Assembly (NCBI RefSeq): GCF_032854445.1
Contig: NC_088297.1
Location: 25,431,127 to 25,495,126 of the forward strand
Length of the DNA stretch: 64,000 bases
Direction: 5' to 3'
Source: Liolophura sinensis
Taxonomy: Eukaryota; Mollusca; Polyplacophora; Chitonida; Chitonidae
This document shows, in pieces, positions 22,226-32,240 of the stretch. Below the pieces are notes generated by a model. That model saw only the letters and a program-made list of their open reading frames with translations. It did no database searches and was not told the origin of the DNA. The translations under genes were made by a program, and so were the position numbers. The stretch's first letter is position 1; each line of letters begins with the position of its first letter.

Positions 22226-22379
22226 TGGGAAGGTCTTCCAGCAACCTGTGGATGGTCGTGGGTTTCCCCCGGACTCTGCCCGGTTTCCACCCACCATAAC
22301 GCTGGCTGCCGTTGTATAAGTGAAATATTCTTGAGTACGGCGTAAAACACCGATCAAATAAATAAATAAATAAATAAAT
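22226..22379 (+). mobile_element. SINE-A 3' half, plus orientation, intronic
   Basis: Runs from CGTGGGAAGGTCTTCC through GGATGGTCGTGGGTTTCC and CCACCATAACGCTGG to (AAAT)n. It faces the copy at 22096-22190 across 35 bases, so the short intron contains an inverted SINE pair with a stem of up to about 95 bases. Confidence 0.9.
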
Positions 22380-22492
22380 ATGCAGACTTGATTTTAGTTG
22401 AACTCCAGTTAACAAGTTGACCAGTATGGGGCAATTCTGTGGATTAAAACCAATGCTTTACTGCATGCTGAAGCATGCACATAAAAACTTAC

Positions 22493-22605
22493 GCATTGCT
22501 AATGGTGATATCCGGCGTCCACACGTTGTCCTCAGGGAGGACGAGTTGTCGGACTTTATTCTCAGTCTGCTGTACGTCCCATCTCAAACGGGGGTCCGTC
22601 CACTC
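22493..22605 (-). CDS. Cys-loop ligand-binding domain, middle exon
   Basis: 113 nt on the minus strand with a clean acceptor (TCACACACAG) and consensus donor (GC/GTAAGT); it enters in phase 0 and leaves in phase 2. It encodes residues 62-98: EWTDPRLRWD, the highly conserved loop D block of Cys-loop receptors, and NVWTPDITISN, the loop A block (consensus W-x-P-D-x-x-x-x-N). The Trp of loop D (W63) and W90 with P92 and D93 are all present, so the fold is intact here. It joins the previous exon as VWLEL/EWTD, which matches the family exactly, so no exon is missing between them. Confidence 0.9.
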
Positions 22606-22636
22606 CTGTGTGTGAGAAAAAAAAAGATGGCGTCAA

Positions 22637-22756
22637 TTAATTTATTTATTTATTTAACTGGTGTTTTACAGCGCTCTCAAGAATATTTCACTTATACGAC
22701 GGCGACCAGCATTATATTGTGGGAGAGGCAGGGAGAAACCCACGACCATTCGGTGT
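22637..22756 (-). mobile_element. SINE-A 3' half, minus orientation, intronic
   Basis: Reads on the plus strand from TTATTTATTTAACTGGTG through CTCAAGAATATTTCACTTAT to ACCCACGACCATTCGG. It lies about 30 bases upstream of the acceptor of the exon at 22605 in the direction of transcription, in sense orientation relative to the gene. Confidence 0.85.
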
Positions 22757-24024
22757 CCGTAAATTCAACGACTAATATCAGCCAAATGACGCAATAGATG
22801 TTACAAATTTTTATTCTCCAGAATGATATTTTTCAGATATTCCCGAGAATAACGTCAAACAGCATTAAGATAAATGGAATAAATACAAAGGCTATATCAT
22901 GCAGTTAAAGTCAGTTCTTTCTTTTCTACGTCTTTGGGATTACACAGAAACGTGGAAATACTTTGGCTATCACAACAGTCAACCTAGACGTTCCTGACCA
23001 ATAACAGCGAGACAACATTCAACAAAAAACACCCCAAAAATCTAAACTGTAATAAATTAGGGCGAAGTCATGTAAAGAGACACGAAATGGTCTAGGCGTG
23101 AAACTTTAATCTGTATTTAGATCGTGAAGGTCTACGATTTATGAATTTGTGAATCACAAATGAAAAGAATTCTCCCCGTAGTTTTGTAATGGCCACATTG
23201 GTTAAACAATTTTAGCAATATTTAAGCAGTTCTTTAGGCACTTATGGATAACATCAACTGTTGTCGTGCCAGGTCGCCTTAAAGCGAAGCAACAATGCAC
23301 AGAAATAAATATAACAGGTGCACTGCTATTGCACATATAGTATGCTCTAAAAAAAATGGGCCATTTTAAGACTATCAAAGATACTTCCCTCTTAATCTCT
23401 TCCATGCAGTTGATTATTTAGACGATCCCTAGACTTCTAATGCGAACAGTGTTGTGGAACCCATTTCTCTTACAGTGTAATCATGTTGACAGGAATCCTA
23501 TTAGAAAAAGCCACGGCAGCAGCTGTATACCATGTGATCCAAATGTAATCGTTTCATGGATACTTCAACTGCTGGCAGAAAAGTATTTTAGCTTCACCTC
23601 CCCAAAGCAGGTGTTTGTGACGGTCTCAGACAAATGGTTCATTACCTCCAACTCATTAGGAATCGCTTACAGGAAGTACCTAAGTTCGTGATTGTACTTT
23701 TTGTAGTCGGTTTTTGATCCACAGTATACAAGAAATGTGGCTTATGAAAGAAAGAAAAGAAGTTTGCAACACGTGGCACGTTTTCCTAAAATAACCTTTG
23801 CACCACCTGTCTGCATGCATAAGGCTTAGTCGTTTTGAACATCATGTTGGTTAACTCACGAGTATGTTTCCTGTACTTGCCCCACATATTTATAGTGCTG
23901 CCTCACTAGAATGCCATTTCGAAGACAACAGATATGATGTTTAGAGTATACACACATCGAGCCGACCAGTGGTTGTCTATGCATGTAAGCTTGAATGCAG
24001 AGCATCAATCAAGTAATTAGCAGG
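22757..24024. other. intron sequence, nothing recognised
   Basis: Part of the 1642-nt intron between the Cys-loop exons at 24248-24431 and 22493-22605. It holds unique AT-rich DNA and no open frame above 85 codons. An 83-codon plus-strand frame (23440-23691) has no family motif. Confidence 0.45.
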
Positions 24025-24154
24025 ATTACAAATAGCCGTAAGCCCAATTACGAATAACCGTAAGCCTAATTGCAAATAGCCGTACGCCTAACTGGAAATA
24101 GCCGTACGCCTAACTACAAATCCGTAAGCCCATTTACGAATAACCGTAAGCCCA
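24025..24154 (+). repeat. 22-bp tandem repeat, 6 copies, intronic
   Basis: Six units of about 22 bp of the form ATTACGAATAACCGTAAGCC with single-base variants (AATAGCC, GTACGCC); one unit is 2 bp short. It lies in the intron, about 95 bases from the donor of the exon at 24248. Confidence 0.9.
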
Positions 24155-24247
24155 GTTTTTACTAGATACCACCACCAGAAATGAGCGTTAAAATAGAAGT
24201 ACCCGAACGTCAACATGAAACTGTTTATACTCATATGTTCTACTCAC

Positions 24248-24431
24248 CAGTTCTAGCCAGACGGTCAGATCGAGTTCACCTTTATCGAGATCGAGGCTGT
24301 GAATGTGAGAGAGCCAAGTAGAGGCTGAGATGTTCGCGGGCTCGTGCGTGATAACACGAGGCCGGACACGAACATCAAAATGGTCCGATAATTTAGTGTC
24401 CAAGAGTTCTTCGTCAGACAGGCCGGAGTAA
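24248..24431 (-). CDS. Cys-loop ligand-binding domain, N-terminal exon
   Basis: 184 nt on the minus strand. The acceptor has a long pyrimidine tract (TCTCTCTTTCTTTAAG) and the donor is consensus (CTG/GTGAGTA). It enters with the last base of a split codon and leaves in phase 0. It encodes residues 1-61 of the visible protein: an N-terminal helix-like LSDEELLDTKLSDHF, the family signature VRVRP at 20-24, then the first strands (HIHSLDLDKGELDLTVWLEL). In receptors this block reads as a helix, R-x-R-P, and strands ending in W-L. A sequon is at N33. The signal peptide and start codon must lie in one or more exons further upstream (above 24431), which I could not find among the repeats there. Confidence 0.85.
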
Positions 24432-25483
24432 CTTAAAGAAAGAGAGAGAAAAAATTGTACGATGTTATCAGGTTTTCAGATCTAAAAAAACCCCTCTAAA
24501 TTCTAGGATTTTGCGAAGCAATCATAACTTTTGCCTGGTGTAGTTTCCATGACAACATAAATTAAAAACGTAGACTACAGCTTAGCGAGAAAACTAGAGC
24601 AGCAACGTTGCGTAGACACTGGCAACGTATACGTCTCCTACAACCACGGCTTAAGCCATACCTTACCATTGTAAAATCGCTTATTGAGCATTGATGTTAT
24701 TGGATTCATAGGTTCGAATCCAACTCTTGAGGGTTTACCGCCTTAAGTTGTAAAATGTGACAGATACTTAATGAATCGCGTTCTCTTTCAGCGAGCCCTG
24801 TCTGGTTTACTTAAACCATTAAATCCGACTCGATCGAGATATAGGCTACACGGAATATTCTCGAGTACGGCTTAAAATCCAAACAAAGAAGCAAAAAAGC
24901 AAACACAAGTATGGAATACACCTTGACTCCGGTTAATGTGAATCGGGGCGACTTTGTGTTTCCTTCATGACGGAGTTATTTATTTTATTTATTTGATTGG
25001 TGTTTTAATTGATTGGTGTTTTACTCAAGAATATTTCACTCATTTGATGGCCGCCAGCATTATGGTGGGAGTAAACCGGACGGAGCCCGTTGGAAACCCG
25101 CGACCATCCGCAGGTTGCTGCAAGACTTTCCAAATTACGGCCACAGAGGAAGCCAGCATGAGCTGGTCTTAAACTCACAGCGGTTACATGGGTGAGAGGC
25201 GACTGGGTCATTGCGCCGCGTGCTAACCTCCTCGTTCATGGAAGCCCACTGCATGATTGAGGACTGCTATCTGACAATGACTGAAAATGACACTTATAAT
25301 TCATGTATTGGCTGGCAAAATATGACAAAAAGGTTTTGCTGGCAAATAACAACTACCACAAATGACTTAGCCAATGCCACCACCTACAAATGAGTTTGAT
25401 GGCAAAAAACATTTAAGGTAAATAGTCTGGTAAATAACGCCAAACAAAAACATACAAACATAATTAAATAGCTTTGATAACAA
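24432..25483 (-). mobile_element. 5' flank/intron of the Cys-loop gene with SINE-A copies
   Basis: A near full-length minus-orientation SINE-A fills 24975-25230, from TTTATTTGATTGGTG to the tRNA-like head (GGTCATTGCGCCGCGTGC). Its 3' end carries a duplicated 16-bp word (GATTGGTGTTTTA appears twice). A diverged plus-strand SINE (B box AGGTTCGAATCC at about 24711, tail to 24900) precedes it. I found no first exon or signal peptide for the Cys-loop gene here. Confidence 0.7.
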
Positions 25484-25902
25484 ATGTATGTATGTATGTA
25501 TGTATGTATGTATGTATGTATGTATGTATGTATGTATGTATGTATGTATGTATGTATGTATGTATGTATGTACGTATGTATGTATGTATGTATGTATGTA
25601 TGTATGTATGTATGTATGTATGTATGTATGTATGTATGTTTGTATGTATGTATGTATGTATGTATGTATGTATGTATGTATGTATGTATGTATGTATGTA
25701 TGTATGTATGTATGTATGTATGTATGTATGTATGTATCTATGTATGTATGTATGTATGTACGTATGTATCTATGTATGTATGTATGTATGTATGTATGTA
25801 TGTATGTATGTATGTATGTATGTATGTTTGTATGTATGTATGTATGTATGTATGTATGTATGTATGTATGTATGTATGTATGTATGTATGTATGTATGTA
25901 TC
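25484..25902 (+). repeat. (GTAT)n tetranucleotide microsatellite, about 420 bp
   Basis: About 105 copies of GTAT/ATGT with a handful of single substitutions (TACG, TTTG, ATCT). Three long open frames encoding repeated MYVC exist only because the 12-bp codon cycle has no stop. They are not genes. Confidence 0.99.
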
Positions 25903-27255
25903 TAAGTGTGTATGCTTGGGCTGTTAGGTCGTACTTAGCAATTTTTTAGTTACGTGACCAGGAAGTCATTACGTGTATGTACATATACTATGTCTTCTTG
26001 TGTCAATGCGAGTCCATGCTGACAAAGTGCTGCCCCACTGAAGTATGATGCTCCACCCAGACACATTATACTGACACCGGGCCAACCGGTCATGTTTCCT
26101 TGCTCTAACCTCTCAGCGCTGGGTTCCACGCAAGGCGACAATAAGTATCATGTTTAAAGTCTTTGGTATGACCCGACTCAGGTTTGATAAAGGGGTTTCC
26201 TGACTTCAGGGCGGACGTTCTAGACATTAGGTCACCGAAGCGGCTTGATAAGAAATGATAATTATTATAAATTGTGAGATGATAAATAGCACTTAGGACA
26301 AATTACGTTATACGGAACATAACACTATTTTTTCAAAATTTATGCGTGGTTGTGAGGAAAGGGACCAGCTGTGGAGTAATGTGAAGGTTCACTGGGATCG
26401 GCTCCAAGATCTACCAATAGTTGGTATAGTCCATCTTCCCGCCAGAAATGTTGATACCTCGCTATAGTCTTCATCGCAAGCTTGATTAAATGAAGATAGT
26501 GTAGTCAGGATTGAACAAAAATTTCTGAGAGAATTTATTTCTTACACCTAAAAAGTCTTAGAAGGGAAACAGCAGTATGAGGTCTTGATTCTGAATACAG
26601 CCATTACACGCCACAACCAACTCTCACCTGGCGCACTTATGATGACAGGTGACCTCATTATGGTACCGGTCTGTTGCTTGATATCCAATATTACCGTGCA
26701 TTTATACCTGACATAAGGGTTAACCTGTGCATCTTTATTTTTGTTCTTTATGTTAACATGTGAACTGAACTATTAATACTTTAAATATTTACCTCTTACG
26801 TCTTCTACATAAATATATTTATGAAAGTGACACGACAGGCCGGCGTCACGTACACAACGCCCATTAAGAGATGGAATCGTGCTGAGTGCGAGTACACTTA
26901 TAGCATTAGAGTCGGCCACACGCCCGCTGCACCGTTTGACATTTCAGCGTTCACGCCTGCCGCAATTGAGGTATCGGGAGAATCTGACCCGTTAAAGTCA
27001 CCCATGTTGACAAATCACACGTATCTACATATCACCATCACACGAGTGTGTGTGGTCCCGACTGAGGGGTTTTGTTATATTCTGTCTAATTATGGCAGGT
27101 GAGGGGTTGGGGGAAAGCGGGGGAAGGGGAGGGGGGTTGGGCTATTTACCTGACCGATATCATATAAGTGAGGACTGATTTCTGAGTAGGCCTTACGGTG
27201 TTAAGACAGCAGACAGATAAATAATTAAATCTGTTAATTAAATCTCATCGTTTCA
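25903..27255. other. unique stretch with one weak candidate exon region
   Basis: A GC-richer island at 26830-27080 is open on the plus strand (93 codons). On the minus strand it has an ATG in very good context (CAACATGGG, ATG at about 27003-27005) that opens a 35-codon frame starting MGDFNGSDSPDTSIAAG, with a possible donor (GGC/GTGAAC). That could be a first coding exon, but nothing confirms it. The rest shows no repeat or gene. Confidence 0.25.
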
Positions 27256-27598
27256 AATAAAATCATAAGGTTGGATATACATGTATGGACGATTGCAATC
27301 AAAATCCTCAGGTTGGATATCCATGTATGGACAATTGCAATCAAAATCATAAGGATGGATATACATGTATGGACGATGGCAATCAAAATCCTCAGGTTGG
27401 ATATACAAGTATGGACAATTGCAATCAAAATCATAAGGTTGGATATATATGGACGATTGCAATCAAAATCCTCAGGTTGGATATACAAGTATGGACGATT
27501 GCAATCAAAATCCTCAGGTTGGATATATGGACGACTGCAATCAAAATCCTCAGGTTGGATATACAAGTATGGACAATTGCAATAAAAATCATACGCGC
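27256..27598 (+). repeat. 42-bp minisatellite, about 8 copies
   Basis: The unit is about 42 bp with words AATCAAAATCCTCAGGTTGG and ATATACAAGTATGGAC; two units are 36-38 bp. The first units tend to alternate between CCTCAGG and CATAAGG variants. Long open frames on both strands are by-products of the multiple-of-three period. Confidence 0.95.
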
Positions 27599-27694
27599 TA
27601 CTGCATACATGCTGTACATCGAATATGGTCCAGGCGAATCAGAGAACACAGGAATCTCGCTCGTGCAGATATATCCAAGCGAGTTCGTGAATGA

Positions 27695-27940
27695 AGGGCT
27701 TTGTTGGTTTAGATGGTTAAAGCGTTCGCTCGCTAGGATCATTATCCCTTTGACCAATGAGGTCGTGTGTTCAAATCCAACTCTCGCTGTTTCGACACTG
27801 GCTTAAGTCCAGAGGTATCGGGTACCGGACGATGGTCAGTGGTTTACTCCGGGCACTCCTGTTTGTTCTACCCATAAACACGTCTGCACTGGTGGGAAGC
27901 TCCTAGGCCACAGAGGCCTCGTATTGTAAAGAGAAAAAAA
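27695..27940 (+). mobile_element. tRNA-derived SINE of a second type (SINE-C)
   Basis: The head resembles a tRNA (GGTTTAGATGGTTAAAGCG, then GGTCGTGTGTTCAAATCC) and the body (GGTCAGTGGTTTACTCCGGG, CACTCCTGTTTG) differs from SINE-A. It ends in an A-rich tract at about 27930-27950. Related scraps occur near 53135-53190 (CATTGGTTTACCACGGGCAC) and 40890-40930. Confidence 0.65.
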
Positions 27941-28067
27941 ACAACAACAAATCGCATAAGTAAAATATATGTTGTCAGGGGACAGTTGCAAATTCAGCGA
28001 TGCTCGGCTTTTGCTCTTCTTGGCTATTGACAGTCATACTCAGATTGAACATCGCTGACAAGTGAAG

Positions 28068-28143
28068 GTGTAGTTCTCAAACTTAGGTGTAGTTCTCAAA
28101 CTTAGGTGTAGTTCTCAAACTTAGGTGTAGTTCTCAGACTTAG
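28068..28143 (+). repeat. 19-bp tandem repeat, 4 copies
   Basis: Four units of GTGTAGTTCTCAAACTTAG in perfect register; the last has one substitution. Confidence 0.95.
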
Positions 28144-29288
28144 AGGATCCATTCACAGTTTACTGAGGGCTTCCAAAACGTTTTCGGCTGGGTAAAAAAA
28201 AAGAGAAGATGACTTTCACCAGATTGCCCGCCTGTCGACAATCTTAAATTGTACCTCAAGAATAGCCAGCGATACATAAAGCTGGCGTGAGTTTGACAGC
28301 ATTTAGTGTATCACTGCTAGCACTGATCTATTCTTAGACACGGTTGCGTAGTATTTTTTGGCACCCTTCCAAGCTTTTCACCAAACCCACAGCATGTTAG
28401 TAACACAAGTAAAAACATACCAAATCATTATCAACTAATTCCTTTTCTTTTCTTCTTCCAAAGACCTGCCAGTCAGAAAAAAAAACACAGGGAAGAGTTT
28501 TGTGTGTACTGTTTGTAAATATGTAAGTGGTAATGACAGGCTGAGGTGGTTACATTGACATAGACTGATATAACAACGCCGCCTGGTGAGAGTGCTGGTC
28601 TTGTGTTTACCCGCGATACACCGTTGTTAGGTCACATGATGCTATAAAAAAAACCCGCTCTGACAGAAATTACTCCTCCGTTATTATTTGAATGTCAATT
28701 TTTGACAGCTGAAAGTAGAGTTTGTAATTAGCTATATCTTCTTGGTCAGCATAAGATATTCGTATAAACATTGGATAGTGCTGCAGATGCCAACCAAAAT
28801 GAAGGTCTCGGTCAATAGTCGCCATACTAATCTCAAAAAGAACTTTCAGCGCAAACCACCAAAGAACTAAGAAAGTGTAGAAAATAAGAAATCAGCAGAA
28901 ATAAAAGAGAAGTCCACTGTTAGAATTCCGAGTAAATGTGAATTCAGCGATTACTGTATATGTTTTACCCTTATTGTGTAAATGTTTACCTTTTACAGTA
29001 AACATTCCACATTTGTGGGATAAACTCAGTTTTTAAAAAATTTGAAATAGTAACTTTTTATGTCGCGATAGTAGCAGTCAGTAAACATGTACATATTCAG
29101 GTACGGCCGGTATATCTCAATACCCCTCCCCCCACCAAATAGCTGAACATTTATATTTGACCATGTAAGACGCACGCTTGTGTTTCTTTAAATCATGTAA
29201 ACTAAATCGCTACTTTCCTAAAGCAGATAGGGCTATAAGCCTACTGCACCATCATGAATGAAGACTACAAATCTAGGCTGTATTTGTC
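28144..29288. other. unique stretch with a weak TATA/small-ORF candidate
   Basis: A TATAAA at 28643-28648 sits in a GC-flanked setting. A 27-codon frame at 28787-28870 (starting MPTKMKVSVNSRH) and an AATAAA at 28900-28905 follow. The spacing fits a tiny transcription unit, but A-rich DNA makes Lys-rich small frames and AATAAA likely by chance. Nothing else is seen. Confidence 0.2.
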
Positions 29289-30118
29289 CGAGTAAATGTT
29301 TCAGTAGAGCTTTACTCATGACTCATAAATGTTTCAGTAAAGCTTTACTCATTCCTCGTAAATGTTTCAGTAAAGGTTTACACATTACCCGTAAATGTTT
29401 CAGTAAAGCTTTACTCATTACTCGTAATTGTTTCAATAAAGGTTTACACATTACCCGTAAATGTTTCAGTAAAGCTTTACTCATTACCCGTAAATGTTTC
29501 AGTAAAGCTTTACTCATGACTCGTAAATGTTTCAGTAAAGCTTTACTCATTGCCCGTAAATGTTTCAGTAAAGCTTTACTCACGACTCGTAAATGTTTCA
29601 GTAAAGGTTTACTCATGACTCGTAAATGTTTCAGTAAAGCTTTACTCATTACTCGTAAATGTTTCAGTAAAGGTTTACTCATTATCCGTAAATATTTTAT
29701 TAAATGTTTACTCATTACCCATAACGGCCCCGATAGCACAGTTCGTGGAGCCTCCGCTTCTGGAGCGGTAGATCCAGGGTCAATCCTGGGTCAAGTCACC
29801 TCCAATAGAGAAGAAGTTGTAACTTCCTCGCTTAGCGTTCGGCGTGAAGGGGATAGTGCAACTACTGGTTGAGCCATGTCAGTATAATGGCTCGGGCGGG
29901 GCGGCTTACTTGCCTTTGATAAGGCGGTTAAGTAAAGCAGCACTAGATAAAAGAGCAATGGAAATCCGTCCTGCAACATGCACTCGTACATACACTCTAA
30001 AGGATTCCTTCGTCGTCATATGACTGAAAAATTGTTAAATACGACGTTAAACCCCATGCACTCAATCATTACCCGTAACTGTTTCAGTAAAGGTTTACCC
30101 ATTACCCGTAACTGTTTA
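29289..30118 (+). repeat. 33-bp minisatellite, about 15 copies, split by a SINE
   Basis: The unit contains CGTAAATGTTTCAGTAAAGC and TTTACTCATTAC and runs for about 13 copies to 29725. Two more copies resume at 30067-30118 after the inserted element at 29726-30066. The long open frames on both strands (about 204 and 138 codons) reflect the 33-bp period, encoding RKCFSKALLIT repeats; they are not genes. Confidence 0.95.
29726..30066 (+). mobile_element. SINE-B inserted into the minisatellite
   Basis: A 341-bp element starts GGCCCCGATAGCACAGTTCG, has a B-box-like GATCCAGGGTCAATCC, and ends with GTTAAATACGACGTTAAACC followed by CACTCAATC. It is flanked by CATTACCCATAAC (29713-29725) and CATTACCCGTAAC (30067-30079), a 13-bp direct repeat with one mismatch. 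Because the host is tandemly repeated, these flanks may be repeat units rather than a true target-site duplication. Its 3' end matches the fragment at 34952 and its head matches 58196. Confidence 0.8.
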
Positions 30119-30388
30119 GCAATATAAATGATCACCATTTCATTTCAAAAGTAAACTTTTATGTAAAGTGAAACTTTACTAAATCGGATGCAGTCCACCT
30201 GCACCTTTTCAGTGAACGTTTAAGGGGAAATTTTAACAGTGTAGTCAACAACTTTCAATTCAACAGTTTTGACTTAGAATGTTCTAAGTGAGTAAAGGTA
30301 ATCGTTGTCCAAACTTTGCACAATAATAAATCATAGCTGACGATATTATATGTCCCATGTTTTGATTGCAACTGTTCATATATCCAAC

Positions 30389-30588
30389 GTCGCTGTGAGT
30401 TCAAGTCCTGCTCATGCTGGCTTCCTCTCCGGCCATACGTGGGAAGGTATTACAGCGACCTGCGGATGGTTGTGGGTTTCTCAAGGGTTCTGCCCGGTTT
30501 CCTCCCACCATAATGCTGGCCGCCGTCGTATAAGTGAAATATTCTTGAGTACGGCGTAAAACACCAATCAAATAAATAAATAAATATA
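30389..30588 (+). mobile_element. SINE-A copy, head truncated
   Basis: Starts at the B box (GTGAGTTCAAGTCCTGC) and is well preserved through GGATGGTTGTGGGTTTC, CCACCATAATGCTGGCC and TATAAGTGAAATATTC to (AAAT)n. One of the least diverged 3' domains in the window, so probably young. Confidence 0.9.
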
Positions 30589-32093
30589 TCCAACGTGACG
30601 ATCCAATTTAATACGATGAACGTACAGCCCCTAGTCTCGGGGTAAGCGGAAAACAGACGTAACTATAAAGAAGAGTCCCACAGATCCTGGACACTCCCAT
30701 CAACCTTTACTTACAAGAGAATTTCTTTTAGTGTTTAATGTATGTTTGTTGTTGTTGTTTTCTTGTTTTCTCTTTCCTCTCCATTTTACATGCTTACCTT
30801 TCGTCTCTCTTGTAGTTTTAAATATCTTATTTTCATGCAGCTTGCTTTAATTGCAGTAGTACATTGTGTTTAAGTCACTACGTTGCTTTTGTTGTTTTTA
30901 TTTTTTCTTCCTTTTTTCATCTTAATACTAGAGCAAAGATGACTAAAAGGGTTGACAGCCAGATAGCACGGGAATTATAGTACGAGCCAATTAAGAAACG
31001 TTTTAAGAACAGTGGCTGTGTTAATTATCTTCATTTTCCGGCGATCTTACAGGCAAATAACTTTTCCCTTTTGTGAACGGAGAAAAATGTACTGACGCTT
31101 AACCCTTTAAAAACTTTCGTCACGTCTGATGTACGGAGTCTTTCAAAAAGCAAACGTGTACCGTTTCAGACATGTGTTAGTGTTGCTTAATTTGGTACAC
31201 ATTAAAAGTGTAGCTACAGAGGAATGATGTATGCAAAGTACACATTAATGTTCCTGTGCAAATTTGTCACAATTCTTGCAAATACATTTAATAATCACAT
31301 TAACATCCCGCAGTGTAATAAAAACTCTCTTAAGGTCGAAATCTTCATGACTTTTATTATGTTTAATACAAACATTCGTCAGCGGTGGGGGAGCAAACGC
31401 ATTAATTGCTTTTAGGCAGCTTCAAAAGAGCTATCTACACAAGTTTAGTGTTGGCCGCCATGTTGGCTCAGCGATGTACAGATATACATGTATGAACTGT
31501 GGACCGATGCACTGCTGTGGCTGCCAGCTAATAATTAGTCCCCTTCCCCTAGCCCCCCCCCCCCCAACTCCCAACACACAAAGCCAGTAAGCTGATACTC
31601 CACAAACGTAGGCCAGTTCGGTCGGCTATCAGAAAAATTAACCTAATTGTTGACAAAACAAATGGCGATATAGCGATAAATCCGGCAACAGCTCAATCCA
31701 GGAGAGAGGACCCTCCCAGTAACGGTGTGTTCCATGGCAGGCCTGGTTCTCTTGTACAATTTGCACATGTTTATACTGGGTGTTTTAAGACAAAGCATCC
31801 TAAACTTAACACTCGCTGCCCCACAACTCTTTAGTCTGCCCCTATCCCATCTTCCAAACAAATTCTGTATATTTTTTTTTAGCTTTCTCAAAGAAACCAA
31901 TGTTGATGTTCAATGTCATGCTGGGGCAATATTTTTCAAAGGTTAGTTTTATGGATGGCGGACACCGGTGTGCCACCGATCTTTAGCAAGTACATTGTAC
32001 TTGACGAAGTTTCCCCACATGTGAGGTACAGATATTCGCGCCAAATTGGTTGAAACGTTAGACGGCTGTCACGAGATTTGTCAACCTTTCATC
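30589..32093. other. unique stretch, no supported gene
   Basis: T-rich DNA around 30720-30920 and open frames of up to 85 codons without splice context. A YY1-like word (GGCCGCCATGTTGGC) occurs at about 31453 and a C-tract at 31553-31565. No RNA gene is seen. Confidence 0.4.
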
Positions 32094-32240
32094 GTCAGCA
32101 ACACATCACGAAAAGTGAGCCCGAAAGGGAACCTCGTCAGCAACACCTCACGAAAAGTAAGCTTGTAAGGGGACGTCGTCAGCAACACCTCATGAAAAGT
32201 GAGCCCGTGAGTGGACCTCGTCAGCAACACTTCACGAAAG
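32094..32240 (+). repeat. 42-bp tandem repeat, 3.5 copies
   Basis: Units start GTCAGCAACACNTCACGAAA at 32094, 32136, 32178 and 32220, exactly 42 bp apart, with about 10-15% divergence. Confidence 0.95.

Noticed and set aside
25474-25949. Three overlapping frames of MYVC repeats
   Set aside because: Pure translation of a (GTAT)n microsatellite.
29258-29872. 204-codon frame with KCFSKALL repeats
   Set aside because: Product of a 33-bp minisatellite; it runs into an inserted SINE and is mirrored by an open frame on the other strand.
31450-31470. YY1-like GGCCGCCATGTTGGC, with another near 60885
   Set aside because: The motifs are close to consensus, but no associated transcript start or gene was found.
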